Origin: Euglena gracilis
Taxonomy: Eukaryota > Euglenida > Euglenophyceae > Euglenales
DNA length: 64,000 bases
Direction: 5' to 3'
NCBI GenBank assembly: GCA_039621445.1
Contig: CP154956.1
Span: forward strand, 92,754,648-92,818,647
Every line of letters begins with the position of its first letter. Within the stretch, counting starts at the first letter, position 1. Positions 54,370 through 64,000 of the stretch are shown here, one piece after another. Below the pieces are notes generated by a model. That model searched no databases, was not told where the DNA came from, and saw nothing but the letters and a program-made list of their open reading frames with translations. The translations under genes and the position numbers were made by a program.

Positions 54370-54960
54370 ACCTCCCCGCCCCCCCCCCCCCGGGCAATTG
54401 ACGCCCCCGGGCAATTGACGCCCCCGGGCAATTGACGCCCCCGGGCAATTGTCACCCCTGGCTGTGCCGGCCAATTTGTCACCCCAGGAAATTGTCACCC
54501 CCCTCCGTGCTGCCCGATTTGTCACCCCCCCCCCCACAGAAGATGTTTGTGAACTTTCTTTTCGCCGACACGACTCGATTGATCCTCTATTTCGCTACAA
54601 CGTGCTGAGAAATGTCACATACCAAATGCTCTGCACAATATCGCAACCATAGCTGCATTTTTGCGTGTTCACTGGTGTTTCAGATGGTGTTCTTGGTCAT
54701 TTGGATTTAATGTGGCCTACATGGGTGGGCAATTGACGCCCCCGGGCAATTGACGCCCCCGGGCAATTGTCACCCCCCCTCTCTGCTGGCCAAATTGTCA
54801 CCCCGGGAAATTGTCACCCCCCTCCGTGCTGCCCGATTTGTCACGCGACAATTGCCCGGGGGGGGGGGGCGGGTACCCCCCCCCCCCCGGGAAACTGTCA
54901 GGGTCCCCGGTACTGGCCAACCTGTCAGGTGACAGTTTCCCGGGCGGGGGGGGGGCGGTA
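54370..54960. repeat. CAATTG-type element joined to an AAACTGTCA-type element
   Basis: 54370-54870 is the second CAATTG copy, with left end CTACCTCCCCGCCCCCCCCC plus GGGCAATTG and right end CAATTGCCCGGGGGGGGGGG plus CGGGTA. It runs straight into an AAACTGTCA-type unit (54873-54960) that starts CCCCCCGGGAAACTGTCAGG and ends GGTGACAGTTTCCCGGGCGG followed by a G-run and CGGTAGGTAG. The outermost bases CTACC and GGTAG pair across both elements. Confidence 0.8.
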
Positions 54961-55508
54961 GGTAGCTCAGATCTGGCCTGGCAGTACTAGCCCCGGATCC
55001 GACCCCCAAGGGGGGGGGGCACATGACTAAAAGTGCCTGGGGACTCAGCCACTTCACTCCGATGCTGAAGGCGCCGGAAGGTCTGAAAGGGTCTCTTCGA
55101 CCCGCTGCAGGCACCTGGGGTTTGTGCCTCCATGCTCTTCCCCCACGCTGGGTCAATTTCAGCCTGGCCCAAACTGCTTTGCCTGCGTTGCCTGAAGCCG
55201 ATTTGCTGTGATTGTAAACCAACAAAAAACGAATACTGCACATGGTACCTGGTTTCCTGGTGGTTTTAGCCCTTCCCCCTCCCAGATGTTTTCGTGAGGA
55301 ATGGCAGTTCCCAGTGTCAGTCCACCAAATTCCTTTCATTCACGACAGCCACACCAACCAAAGATTCTTTTACCCCGCCCCACCAACTGGTCACAAAAAA
55401 ACCTCGGGCCCCTGGATTCCGCCTGCCAACCTATCAGCTGATAATTTCCCAGCAAGGTTGGGTGGTTGGTATATTGGGACATAGAATGGCCACGCACCCT
55501 CTCACACA

Positions 55509-55616
55509 ATGGCCACGCACCCTCTCACACAATCTGTTGGCCTGCTCACCACCGCACTGACGCGAGATGCCACAGGCAATGTCGTCGTGTTGTCGGAGGA
55601 CAGCTCCACCGTGAAC
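55509..55616 (+). CDS. Filamin-domain exon
   Basis: Reads SVGLLTTALTRDATGNVVVL, then SEDSSTVNV; the donor AAC|GTCACA is tentative. L-T-R-D-A-T-G-N-V-V is the filamin D-x-x-G-N turn and suits the P-G-E-T-I-x-F start in the preceding exon. The acceptor is unclear: upstream, a 22-base phrase ending CCCTCTCACACAAT is repeated. The frame is open to 55880. Confidence 0.6.
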
Positions 55617-56879
55617 GTCACAAGCAGGGCCTTGTACCTCTTTCCCCCACTCCCTTCCAGGAGACTCTCCTCCCTTCTCTGGTGTTCACTAAGTTCTGAT
55701 GGGGACCATCCTCAACTTGCGCCTGTGTTTTTTGTAATTCTTATAATTTTTCAAGGCCATTTTTATACCTGTTCTCCCCACAAGAAAATACATCTGTTTC
55801 AAGTCGAAAACGTGCGTTTGTTGAGACTCATAGCTTTATTCACCCTCCCATTTCCTTCTTTGAGTTTTGTTTTCTCTTAGCTTGAACACGTATGGTGCAC
55901 ATACTTAGGCGGCGCGAATTGCCCAAATTTTTTGCGATTTTTTGCACGCTTGGGGTGCGCGGGTTTCCGTTTACGAAACTCACTGTTATGTGCTTGAAAT
56001 TTTGAGAGGATGGCACCAGCACGAAAATTTAGGTCGTTAAGGGTCCATTTTAAGCATTTTGACAAAGTGGCGATATTGAGAATTTATGGCTGTTTTAGGG
56101 GGGGTTTTGGAAAACACCCCCCTGGAACGCCCTGAAATTTTGAAAAACAGAAAACAGTGGGAGAACACCTGGCCTCCGGTCGTTCCCGGTTGTTTGGTGA
56201 GGCTGCCGGACCCCCCCTCTGGAGGGGGGGTGACACGGTGTTGCAGGTGAAGAAGAGGCAACCGCTTAAGCAACCCGCGCATTTTTGAACCTCTCGTGAG
56301 TGCCGACGTCCAGTGACGGGGGAGGTGAACACACAGCACTGCCCAAAAGATGCTATAATTTCTGGAAGAGATGTTTTAAGCGGTAAACCGCGCAAAATGA
56401 GTTTTTTGTGAAGGAGAGATGCTGGCCTAACGGAGGGGACTGGACTGGGAATAACGTTAAAAACGAGGTTAGGCGGTTTACCGCGTACAGAAGTGATGAT
56501 TCCTCAGGCGGAAACCCGCGCAGAAGTTTTTGAGAAAGAGAAGCAGTTCGTGTTTGTGGATGGCACGTGGGAGCGGGAAGTGGGAACGCACAGAAACCTC
56601 CAGAAGTGGGTCATCACGTGAAGTTGTTAATGAACAGGTTTGGGGGAGAGGGAGGGGATTTTGGGTCGTTGGTGAATGGTAACAGTGGGCGGTTATCCGC
56701 GTACTTCGTTTTTAGTTTGCGCGGGTTTCCGCGCAGATGAGGTTTGGGCGGAAACCCGCGTGGAGCTTGTTGCTGTCCTGATGGGTTGTGTTTTGTGATA
56801 TTTTGGTGTCCCAAAGTGTCGGTGTCAGTGGTGACGTGTGGCGACATCGTTTTTAACAGTTGGTCGGGACAGGTTGAAA

Positions 56880-57321
56880 GGAAGCTGTGGCTGCTGCGCT
56901 GGGACAGCAAGCAACCGAGCAGGCGGAAACCCGCCTGGCATTTGAGCAGGAGGTGAACACCCTCCTCTGCAGTTTCGGACGCAGTAATGTTCCCCCTGGC
57001 TAGCGGTGAAGGGGTGGCTGCAGGGACAGCAGTGGAACGCACGTGTCAGTTGCCAGGCCGGGTGAGCTGCGGTAGAGAAGATGTTTTGTTACCGTCCCGA
57101 AAAACGGCCAAAAAACTGAGGTTGATTTCTCAGGAGGAACAAAAGCACCTCCCAGAGCCCTCCTCCTGGAACCCAACGGTCTTGGTGGCCCAAAATCAGG
57201 GTTTGGGGAAGGCTGACGAAGAAGTGATTCAAGATATGGACGGAGAAACGCCTGTTTCAGCAGTTGGTGGCAGCAGTCGAACAATTTCGGGGGGTTTTCG
57301 GAAGAAGTCCTCCAAGTTCTG
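56880..57321 (+). pseudogene. Conserved element-borne frame (copy 1, shifted at start)
   Basis: The part from 56987 reads MFPLASGEGVAAGTAVERTC, then QLPGRVSCGREDVLLPSRKT and further to ISGGFRKKSSKF. Upstream the same protein (GQQATEQAETRLAFEQEV) is in another frame because the segment around 56960-56985 (TGCAGTTTCGGACGCAG) differs from the other copies. The product is acidic and basic in turn, with no recognised domain. A GCGGAAACCCGC motif is inside the coding stretch and encodes AETR. Confidence 0.5.
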
Positions 57322-57560
57322 AGAAAATCAAGGCCTTTTCAATTGTTTTTTGAAAGAGTTTTACAGCATTTTTCTTTTGAAAAGCTGCAGTTTTTGCTGA
57401 ATTTCAGGCAAAGTGCCCAAAGCAGCTCTTTTTTTCTGGCTCTTCTTCCTTCAGGGTCGGCAACATGCCTCCGGAGGAGGCAACCGTGGTCTCCACCGTC
57501 AGAAACCGTGTGGAAGGGGGGTAAACCAGAAGGCGGTCGTTCTCAACCAACGCCGGGTCG

Positions 57561-57845
57561 ATGTTTGAACCGATGCATCTGGCTTCCATCCATCTAACCA
57601 CCCTCAGCACAAGTGTCTCCGGTCCTTTTGGAAACCACCCCTGCTCTGAGTGCCCAAGTTTAAGGGCTGCCAATCTCTTCTCCTTTGGTCAAAACCTGCT
57701 GGTTCAATCTCCTCTCCCTGGTTTCCATAAACCTTCACCCCTCAAACTCACCACAACACGCCAGACGCCGTTCAGTTGCAAATTGCCTGGCGACCTGGCA
57801 ACAAAGTCTGTTGTTCGTGTCCTCCGCAAAGATTCACGCCTGTGA
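57561..57845 (+). CDS. Conserved 94-residue open frame of the element
   Basis: The frame from ATG to TGA reads MFEPMHLASIHLTTLSTSVS and ends KSVVRVLRKDSRL. The copy in the second element (60436-60720, minus) has the same length with about ten substitutions and no indel. Preservation of length hints at coding, but the reverse strand is also open for a long way and no domain was recognised. Confidence 0.35.
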   Translation: MFEPMHLASIHLTTLSTSVSGPFGNHPCSECPSLRAANLFSFGQNLLVQSPLPGFHKPSPLKLTTTRQTPFSCKLPGDLATKSVVRVLRKDSRL

Positions 57846-58541
57846 CTGGTGTCACAAGTAGGGTTGCAAAACTTTGCCAACAAACCGGCAGACTTCATTT
57901 CTAGGGTGGTTTCCATCTCCCCCCCCCCCATCCCATCGTCCACAAATGCTGTCCTTTTTCTGCTCACCTGAACCCGGCCACACGGATTCCCGCTTACACC
58001 CAGTCGCCTTACACTCACCACGTATACACACACACCAGGCGGATTCCCTCCCACTGGTCATCAACTGTTTGTGTCATCGTACGCGGTAATCCGCGCACCA
58101 TGCTTTGTTTTCACTTTTAGGCGGTAATCCGCGTACAAGTGCATTCTGCACGGATAACCGCCTAAACACTTAACTCCGTCGTCTGTCACCTCTTGTTTTG
58201 TTTTACGCGGTTATCCGCACACACTTGTATTGTTCACTCGTCTCTCAAATACTGTTATTAACATAAACCATGGACACACAGCCCCATGACACACCCATTC
58301 AAAGTCGGTGTTTTTCCAGCCATTTCAAACAGTTCTAGTACACTCCCAAATCACACAACTCACACACAATCGGAAATCGGCTAAGCGGAATACTGCGCTA
58401 AACCACTTCTGTTAAATTTTGGCCCAAAGCCGCCACACACCCCTCGCAGCTCAAATCTTTTTGCCCTTTTAGGTGTTTTCAAAACAGCCAAAAAAACGCC
58501 AAAAAACGCAAAAATCGGTTGGGCAATTCGCGCCGCCTAAG

Positions 58542-59741
58542 ACATATGGGATATTTTACAACTCTGTCATGTGCCTTCTTCTTTGGGTTCCAGCAATACA
58601 GTTTCTCAATTGAACAAGAAAGCCTTTGGAATTTCTGGACAAATTTGGCTAACCCCTTGCCAGCTCTGGTGTTTCTGCATGAAAATTGACCCCTTGAGGA
58701 CCCAGGCATTTTTTTTTTAGAAGGAAGCACTCCAAAATTCAAATTTTGTGATCATATGTGTACCATATACAATTATTTTTTAGTGTGGCACATTTTTTAC
58801 TGATATTAATTTTTTGTTATATATGTTAGATAATTAATTAATATGTTAATCATTTACATGATTACATTGCAGATTATATTAGAAACAATGTGCACGTGTT
58901 GATTCATATCTGGATTATATCCCCCTACCCCTGGGAAAATGCCCTCCCCAGGAAACTGTCCTGGTACCCGTTAACCTGTCATCATAGGAACCTGTCTCCC
59001 TCCTGCCCTAAAAACCACTGACCTGGTCACTTAATGGTTTTGGGGGGAATTTTGCATTTTTTTTTATGGAAAAAACAATCCTTTTTTTTCAGGTTTCTGA
59101 TCACGAGTATATCAAAACAGAAAAAAGCGCCGTTTCAAATTTTTGTGTCATTTGGCGGGTCAAAATTGTCATTTCTTTCCCTCTGACCTGGACCCTCATG
59201 GGGAACTGTCCTCTGCTCCCATACTCGCTGACCTGTCTGATACCTGTCCCCTCAGGAAATTGTCCTCTCCGGGAAACTTCCCTCCACCCTCTGTACCTGC
59301 TAACCTGATAGAAACTTGTCTCCCACAATTATCTCTGCTAACCTCTCTCCTTTTTGATGATTTTTATCAAAAGATATCAAAATGAATTACAATTAAATAA
59401 AAGCAATTCTTTAATTAAATAATTTGTCAAAATCAATTTTTTTTTGCACATTTTCACATTTTTTGTGCACAGTTTCATGAACAGAGGCCAAACAAAACAA
59501 CAAAAGGAAAAAATTTAACTCGGAAAATGCGCTTTCTTCTTTGTGATAAAGTTGCTTGTCAGATTTTTGTGTCGACGGGGGGTCCGAAAATGTCAGTTTA
59601 TCCCTCTGAACTGGAGCACCTTGGGAACCTAGCCTCTGGTTCCGTACTCGCTGAACTGTCCTTGCAGGGACACGCCCACGTCCTCCCTCTGGACCAGACC
59701 ATTGCTTAACACCTGTCCCACCCCACCCCCCCGGGGGGTGA
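58542..59741. other. Spacer between the two complete elements
   Basis: AT-rich to about 58920, then degenerate AAACTGTCA-type repeats (58920-59340 and 59560-59740: GGAAACTGTCCTGGTACCCG, AACCTGTCATCATAGGAACC, GGGGAACTGTCCTC). No exon or other gene seen. Confidence 0.5.
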
Positions 59742-60435
59742 CTTAGGCGGCGCGAATTGCCCACCCGATTTTTGCGTTTTTTGGCGTTTTTTGGCTGTTT
59801 TAAAAACAGCTAAAAGGGCACAAATATTTGAGCTGAGAGGGGTGTGTGGCGGCTTTAAGCAAAAATTTTATGAAAGTGGTTTTGCGCGGTATTCCGCTTA
59901 ACCGATTTCCGATTGTGTGTGAGTTGTGTGAGTTGGGGGTGTACTAGAACTGTTTGAAATGGGTGGAAAAACACTGACTTTGAACGGGTGTGACATGGGG
60001 CTGTGTGTCCATGGCTTATGTTAATAACAGTATTTGAGAGATGAGTGAACAATGCAAGTGTGTGCGGATAACCGCGTAAAACGAAACAAGAGGTGACAGA
60101 CGACATAGTTAAACGTTTACGCGGTAATCCGCGCACAATGCACTTGTACGCGGATAACCGCGTACAAGTGCAAACAAAGCACGGTACGCGGATTACCGCG
60201 TACAATAACACAAACAGTTGATGACTGGTGGGAGGGAATCCGCCTGCTGTGTGTGTATACGTGTTGAGTGTAAAGCGACTGGGTGTAAGCGGGAATCCGT
60301 GTGGCCGGGTTGAGGGTGGGCAGAAAAAGCAAAGCATTTGTGGACGATGGGATGGGGGTAGAAGATGGAAACCACCCTAGAAAAGAAGTCTGCTGGTTTG
60401 TTGGCAAAGTTTTGCAACCCTACTTGTGACACCAG

Positions 60436-60720
60436 TCACAGGCGTGAATCTTTGCGGAGTACACGGACGACAGACTTTGTTGCCAGGCTGCCAGGCAGTT
60501 TGCAACTGAATGGTGTCTGGAGTGTTGTGGTGAGTTTGAGGGGTGGAGGTTTATGGAAACCAGGGAGAGGAGATTGCACCAACGGGGTTTGACCAAACAA
60601 AGAGAGATGGGCAGCCCTTAAACCTGGGCACTCAGAGCAGGGGTGGTTTCCAAAAGGACCGGAGACACTTGCGCTGAGGGTGGTTACGTGGATGGAAGCC
60701 AGATGCATCGGGTCAAACAT
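60436..60720 (-). CDS. Conserved 94-residue open frame (copy 2)
   Basis: Reads MFDPMHLASIHVTTLSASVS and ends in the same KSVVRVLRKDSRL as the frame at 57561-57845 in copy 1. Equal length in both copies; function unknown. Confidence 0.35.
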   Translation of the reverse strand: MFDPMHLASIHVTTLSASVSGPFGNHPCSECPGLRAAHLSLFGQTPLVQSPLPGFHKPPPLKLTTTLQTPFSCKLPGSLATKSVVRVLRKDSRL

Positions 60721-60959
60721 CGACCCGGCGTTGGTTGAGAACGACCGCCTTCTGGGTTACCCCCCTTCCACACGGCTTCTGACGGTGGAGACCACCGTTG
60801 TCTCCTCCGGAGGCATGTTGCCGACCCCAAGGGAAGAAGAGCCAGTAAAAAAAGAGGTGGTTTGGGTATTCTGTCTGAATTTCAGCGAAAACTGCAGCTT
60901 TTCAAAGGAAAAATGCTGTAACACTCTTCCAAAAAGCAATTGAAAAGGCCTTGATTTTT

Positions 60960-61395
60960 TCAGAACTTGGAGGACTCCTTCCCAAAACCCCCTGAAATTG
61001 TTCGACTGTTACCACCAGCTGCTGAAACAGGCGTTTCTCCGTCCGTATCTTGAATCACTTCTTCGTCGGCCTTCCCCAAACCCTGATTTTGGGCCACCAA
61101 GACCGTTGGGTTCCGGGTGGAGGGCTCTGGGAGGTGCTTCTGTTCCTCCTGAGAAATCAACCTCAGTTTTTTTGGCCGTTTTTCAGGACAGTAACAAAAC
61201 ACCTTCTCTACCGCAGCTCACCCGGCCTGGCAACTGACACGTGCGTTCCACTGCTGTCCCTGCAGCCACCCCTCCAGCACTAGCCAGGGGGAACATTACC
61301 GCCTCCTCATTGCAGAGGAGGGTGTCCACCTCCTGCTCAAATGCCAGGCGGGTTTCCGCCTGATCGGGTACTTGCTGTCCCGGTGCAGCAGCCAC
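60960..61395 (-). pseudogene. Conserved element-borne frame, frameshifted copy
   Basis: In copy 2 the frame starts MAAAPGQQVPDQAETRLAFE, runs to PGRVSCGREGVLLLS and then shifts near 61195; the rest (KKLRLISQEEQKHLPEPSTR to SGGFGKESSKF) follows in another frame. Compared with 63523-63957 a few bases are missing or added around the shift. Confidence 0.5.
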
Positions 61396-62437
61396 GGCTC
61401 CCTTTCAACCTGTCCCGCCCAACTGTCAAAAACGATGTCGCCACACGTCACCACTGACACCGACAATGCTGAGACACCAAAATATCACAAACACAACCCA
61501 CCAGGACAGCAACAAGCTCCACGCGGGTTTCCGCTCAAACCTCATCTGTGCGGAAACCCGCGCAAAGTAAAAGCGAAGTAAGCGGATAACCGCCCACTGC
61601 TACCATCCACCAATGTCTCAAAATCTCCTCCCTCTCCCCCAAACAACTCCACGTGGTGACCGACTTCTGGAGGTTTCTGCGCGTTCCCACTTCCCGCTCC
61701 CACGTGCCATCCACAAACACGAGCTGTTCTCATTCTCAAACCCTTCTGCGCGGGTTTCCGCCTGAGGAATCATAACTTCTGTACGCGGTAAACCGCCTAA
61801 TCTCATTTTTACCTTTGTTCCCAGTCCAGTCCCCTCCGGTAGGCCAGCATCTCTTCATCACAAAAACAAGTTTTGTGCGGTTTACCGCTTAAAACATCTC
61901 TTCCAAGAAATTGTAGCATCTGTTGGGCAGTGCTGTGTGTTCACCTCCCCCGTCACTGGACGTCGGCACTCACGAGAGGTCCAAAAATGCGCGGGTTGCT
62001 TAAGCGGGTGCCTCTTCGTCACCTGCCACACTGTGTCACCCCCCCTCCAGAGGGGGGGTCCGGCAGCCTCACCAAACAACCGGGGCTCCGGTGGCCAGGT
62101 GTTCTCCCACCGTTTTCTGTTTTTCAAAATTTCAGGGAGTTCCAGGGGGGTGTTTTCCAAAACCCCCCCTAAAACGACCATAAATTCTCAATATCGCCAC
62201 TTTGTCAAAATGCTTAAAATGGACCCTTAACGACCCAAATTTTTGTGCTGGTGCCATCCTCTCAAAATTTCGGGCACAAAACAGTGAGTTTCGTAAACGG
62301 AAACCCGCGCACCCCAAGCGTGCAAAAAATCGCAAAAAATTTGGGCAATTCGCGCCGCCTAAGGGTGACGGACAGGTTTTTTTCAGAGTGACTGACTGGT
62401 TTTTTTTGGCCCTGTCCCCCTCCCCAGGGGGGGTCTG

Positions 62438-62738
62438 ACAGCCTCGTCAAACAACTGGGGCTCCGGAGGCCAGGTGTTCTCCGGCCGTTTTCTGTTTTTC
62501 AAAATTTCAGGGCGTTCCAGGGGGGTGTTTTCCAAAACCCCCCCTAAAACGACCATAAATTCTCAATATCGCCATTTTGTCAAAATGCTTAAAATGGACC
62601 CTTAACGACCCAAATTTTCGTGCTGGTGCCATCCTCTCAAAATTTCGAGCACATAACAGTGAGTTTCGTAAACGGAAACCCGCGCACCCCAAGCGTGCAA
62701 AAAATCGCAAAAAATTTGGGCAATTCGCGCCGCCTAAG
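62438..62738 (-). mobile_element. Element end fragment (about 300 bp), inverted
   Basis: Corresponds to the first 300 bases of copy 1 (55904 to about 56210) in reverse, ending with the complete terminal repeat at 62738. It stops internally at the C/G palindrome that precedes GACACGGTGTT in copy 1. It is closer in sequence to the equivalent part of copy 2. Confidence 0.85.
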
Positions 62739-62739
62739 A

Positions 62740-62870
62740 CTCAGGAAAACCAGTCACTTTTTGGCCTTTCAAAGCCATTTTTGGCCAAAATTTTCTCCGG
62801 CGCCTTCGGCGCCGGTTGGCCCTCAGCCACTTTTGGTTGATTTCTGGCCTATCCCACCCCCGGGGGTGAC
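62740..62870. repeat. GACTGACTGG-type repeat piece between element fragments
   Basis: Reads GGAAAACCAGTCACTTTTTGG, then the perfect core CCGGCGCCTTCGGCGCCGG (62797-62815) and CCACCCCCGGGGGTGAC. The matching left part with GTGACTGACTGGTTTTTTTT and CCCCCTCCCCAGGGGGGG is at 62385-62432, so the element fragment 62438-62738 sits inside this repeat. Confidence 0.7.
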
Positions 62871-64000
62871 ACGGTGTTACAGGTGAAGAAGAGGCAACCG
62901 CTTAAGCAACCCGCGCATTTTTGAACCTCTTGTGAGTCCCGATGTCCAGTGACGGGGAAGGTGAACACACAGCACTGCCCAACAGATGCTACAATTTCTT
63001 GAAAGAGATGTTTTAAGCGGTAAACCGCACAAACCTTGTTCTTGTGATGAAGAGATGCTGGCCTAACGGAGGGGACTGGACTGGGAATAACGTTAAAAAC
63101 GAGGTTACACGGTTTACCACGTAAAGAAGTGATGATTCCTCAGGCGGAAACCCGCGCAGAAGGGTTTGAGAATGAGAACAGTTCGTGTTTGTGGATGACA
63201 TGTGGGAGCGGGAAGTGGGAACGCGCAGAAACCTTCAGAGGTGGGTCATCACGTGAAGTTGTTAATGAACAAGTTTGGGGGAGAGGGAGGAGGACTTTGA
63301 GGCGTTATTGAACGATGGCAGTGCGCGGTTATCCGCCTACTTCGCTTTTAGTTTGCGCGGGTTTCCGCGCAGATGAGGTTTGGGCGGAAACCCGCGTGGA
63401 GCTTGTTGCTGTCCTGATGGGTTGTGTTTTGTGATGTTTTGGTGTCCCAAAGTGTCGGTGTCGGTGGTCGGTATCGGCGGCACAATATTTGAAAGTTGGG
63501 CGGGACAGGTTGAAAGGGAGCTGTGGCTGCTGCGCTGGGACAGCAAGCAACCGAGCAGGCGGAAACCCGCCTGGCATTTGAGCAGGAGGTGGACACCCTC
63601 CTCTCCAATGAGGAGGCGGTAATGTTCCCTCTGGCCAGTGGTGGAGGGGTGGCCGCAGGGACAGCAGTGGAACGCACGTGTCAGTTGCCAGGCCGGGTGA
63701 GCTGCGGTAGAGAAGATGTTTTGTTACCGTCCCGAAAAACGGCCAAAAAACTGAGGTTGATTTCTCAGGAGGAACAAAAGCACCTCCCAGAGCCCTCCTC
63801 CTGGAACCCAACGGTCTTGGTGGCCCAAAATCAGGGTTTGGGGAAGGCTGACGAAGAAGTGATTCAAGATATGGACGGAGAAACTCCTGTTTCAGCAGCT
63901 GGTGGCAGCAACCGAACAATTTCGGGGGGTTTTGGGAAGGAGTCCTCCAGGTTCTGAGAAAATCAAGGCCTTTTCAATTGTTTTTTGAAACAGTGTTACA
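62868..64000 (+). mobile_element. Element copy lacking its left end, running out of the window
   Basis: Begins GACACGGTGTTACAGGTGAAG, which is internal position about 56229 of copy 1, and continues collinear with it to the window end. It has the same GCGG-N4-CCGC motifs in the same order (63015, 63142, 63324, 63357, 63383, 63556). One expected motif near 63110 is decayed (ACGGTTTACCACG). Confidence 0.85.
63523..63957 (+). CDS. Element-borne open frame, intact in this copy (144 residues)
   Basis: From ATG: MAAALGQQATEQAETRLAFE, then QEVDTLLSNEEAVMFPLASG, GVAAGTAVERTCQLPGRVSC, and on to SGGFGKESSRF with TGA. The frames of copies 1 and 2 are broken relatives. No conserved catalytic motif is seen. 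The part KTAKKLRLISQEEQKHLPEP is charged and may be helical. The true start may be further upstream, since the frame is open before the ATG. Confidence 0.45.
   Translation: MAAALGQQATEQAETRLAFEQEVDTLLSNEEAVMFPLASGGGVAAGTAVERTCQLPGRVSCGREDVLLPSRKTAKKLRLISQEEQKHLPEPSSWNPTVLVAQNQGLGKADEEVIQDMDGETPVSAAGGSNRTISGGFGKESSRF

Larger units (their letters stand above)
55904..58541 (+). mobile_element. Transposon-like element, copy 1 (2638 bp)
   Basis: Starts CTTAGGCGGCGCGAATTGCC and ends with its inverted copy, over at least 23 bases; ACATA lies on both sides (55899-55903 and 58542-58546), a 5-bp target duplication. Inside are about a dozen 12-bp GCGG-N4-CCGC motifs concentrated at 56.38-56.93 and 58.08-58.39 kb. 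A conserved open frame lies at about 56880-57320. No transposase motif was recognised, so the copy is probably non-autonomous. The orientation is defined as that of the conserved frame. The family is unknown to me. Confidence 0.9.
59742..62363 (-). mobile_element. Transposon-like element, copy 2 (2622 bp, inverted)
   Basis: Same terminal inverted repeats as copy 1, with GGTGA on both sides (59737-59741 and 62364-62368). Copy 1 and copy 2 are alike over the whole length but in opposite orientation, 1.2 kb apart, so the pair forms a very large inverted repeat. It carries at least 12 GCGG-N4-CCGC motifs (59.88-60.20 and 61.34-62.30 kb). The insertion lies in a G-run of a GACTGACTGG-type repeat. 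Confidence 0.9.

Overview
The window reads as intron-rich nuclear DNA of a eukaryote, not bacterial or viral. Coding signal comes as short islands (about 34-240 bases) with very strong G/C preference at third codon positions and GT/AG borders. They sit in a background of microsatellites, minisatellites, AT-rich tracts and C- or G-homopolymer repeats. I saw no rRNA or tRNA gene, no operon and no long uninterrupted gene. The lineage cannot be fixed from this sequence; a large-genome protist or alga, or another intron-rich eukaryote, would fit. Most long open frames are translations of simple repeats or low-complexity GC-rich DNA and are not annotated as genes.

Left part (1-12.2 kb): two exons resemble the C-terminal part of a UDP-glucose pyrophosphorylase-type protein (1.32 and 3.96 kb). 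An isolated terminal exon encodes a C-terminus ending in a CaaX-like box (6.79 kb), and there is an unassigned exon pair at 10.7 kb. Between them lie decamer and 18-bp minisatellites, a tandem duplication and several intronic repeat families.

Centre (12.2-55.7 kb): a long + strand series of exons encodes filamin/ABP280-type immunoglobulin-like repeats. The links from 12.2 to 24.5 kb agree in reading phase, so this is one exploded gene. Further right, islands encode an F5/8 type C (discoidin)-like segment (31.7 kb), possible jelly-roll segments (37.9-40.5 kb), a helical segment (43.3 kb), more filamin repeats (41.8-52.7 kb), a cysteine/histidine-rich module ending in a B-box-like zinc finger (53.4-54.2 kb) and another filamin start. 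This may be one giant gene or two or three neighbours; the phase breaks are stated in the entries. Introns range from 39 bases to several kb and carry nearly all the repeats.

Right end (55.9-64.0 kb): two complete 2.6-kb transposon-like elements lie in opposite orientation, each with terminal inverted repeats and its own 5-bp target duplication, plus rearranged parts of further copies. They carry more than 30 copies of a 12-bp motif GCGG-N4-CCGC that occurs with five different centres and keeps the same order in each copy. This and the family of intron repeats with poly(C)/poly(G) arms are the most unusual content of the window.
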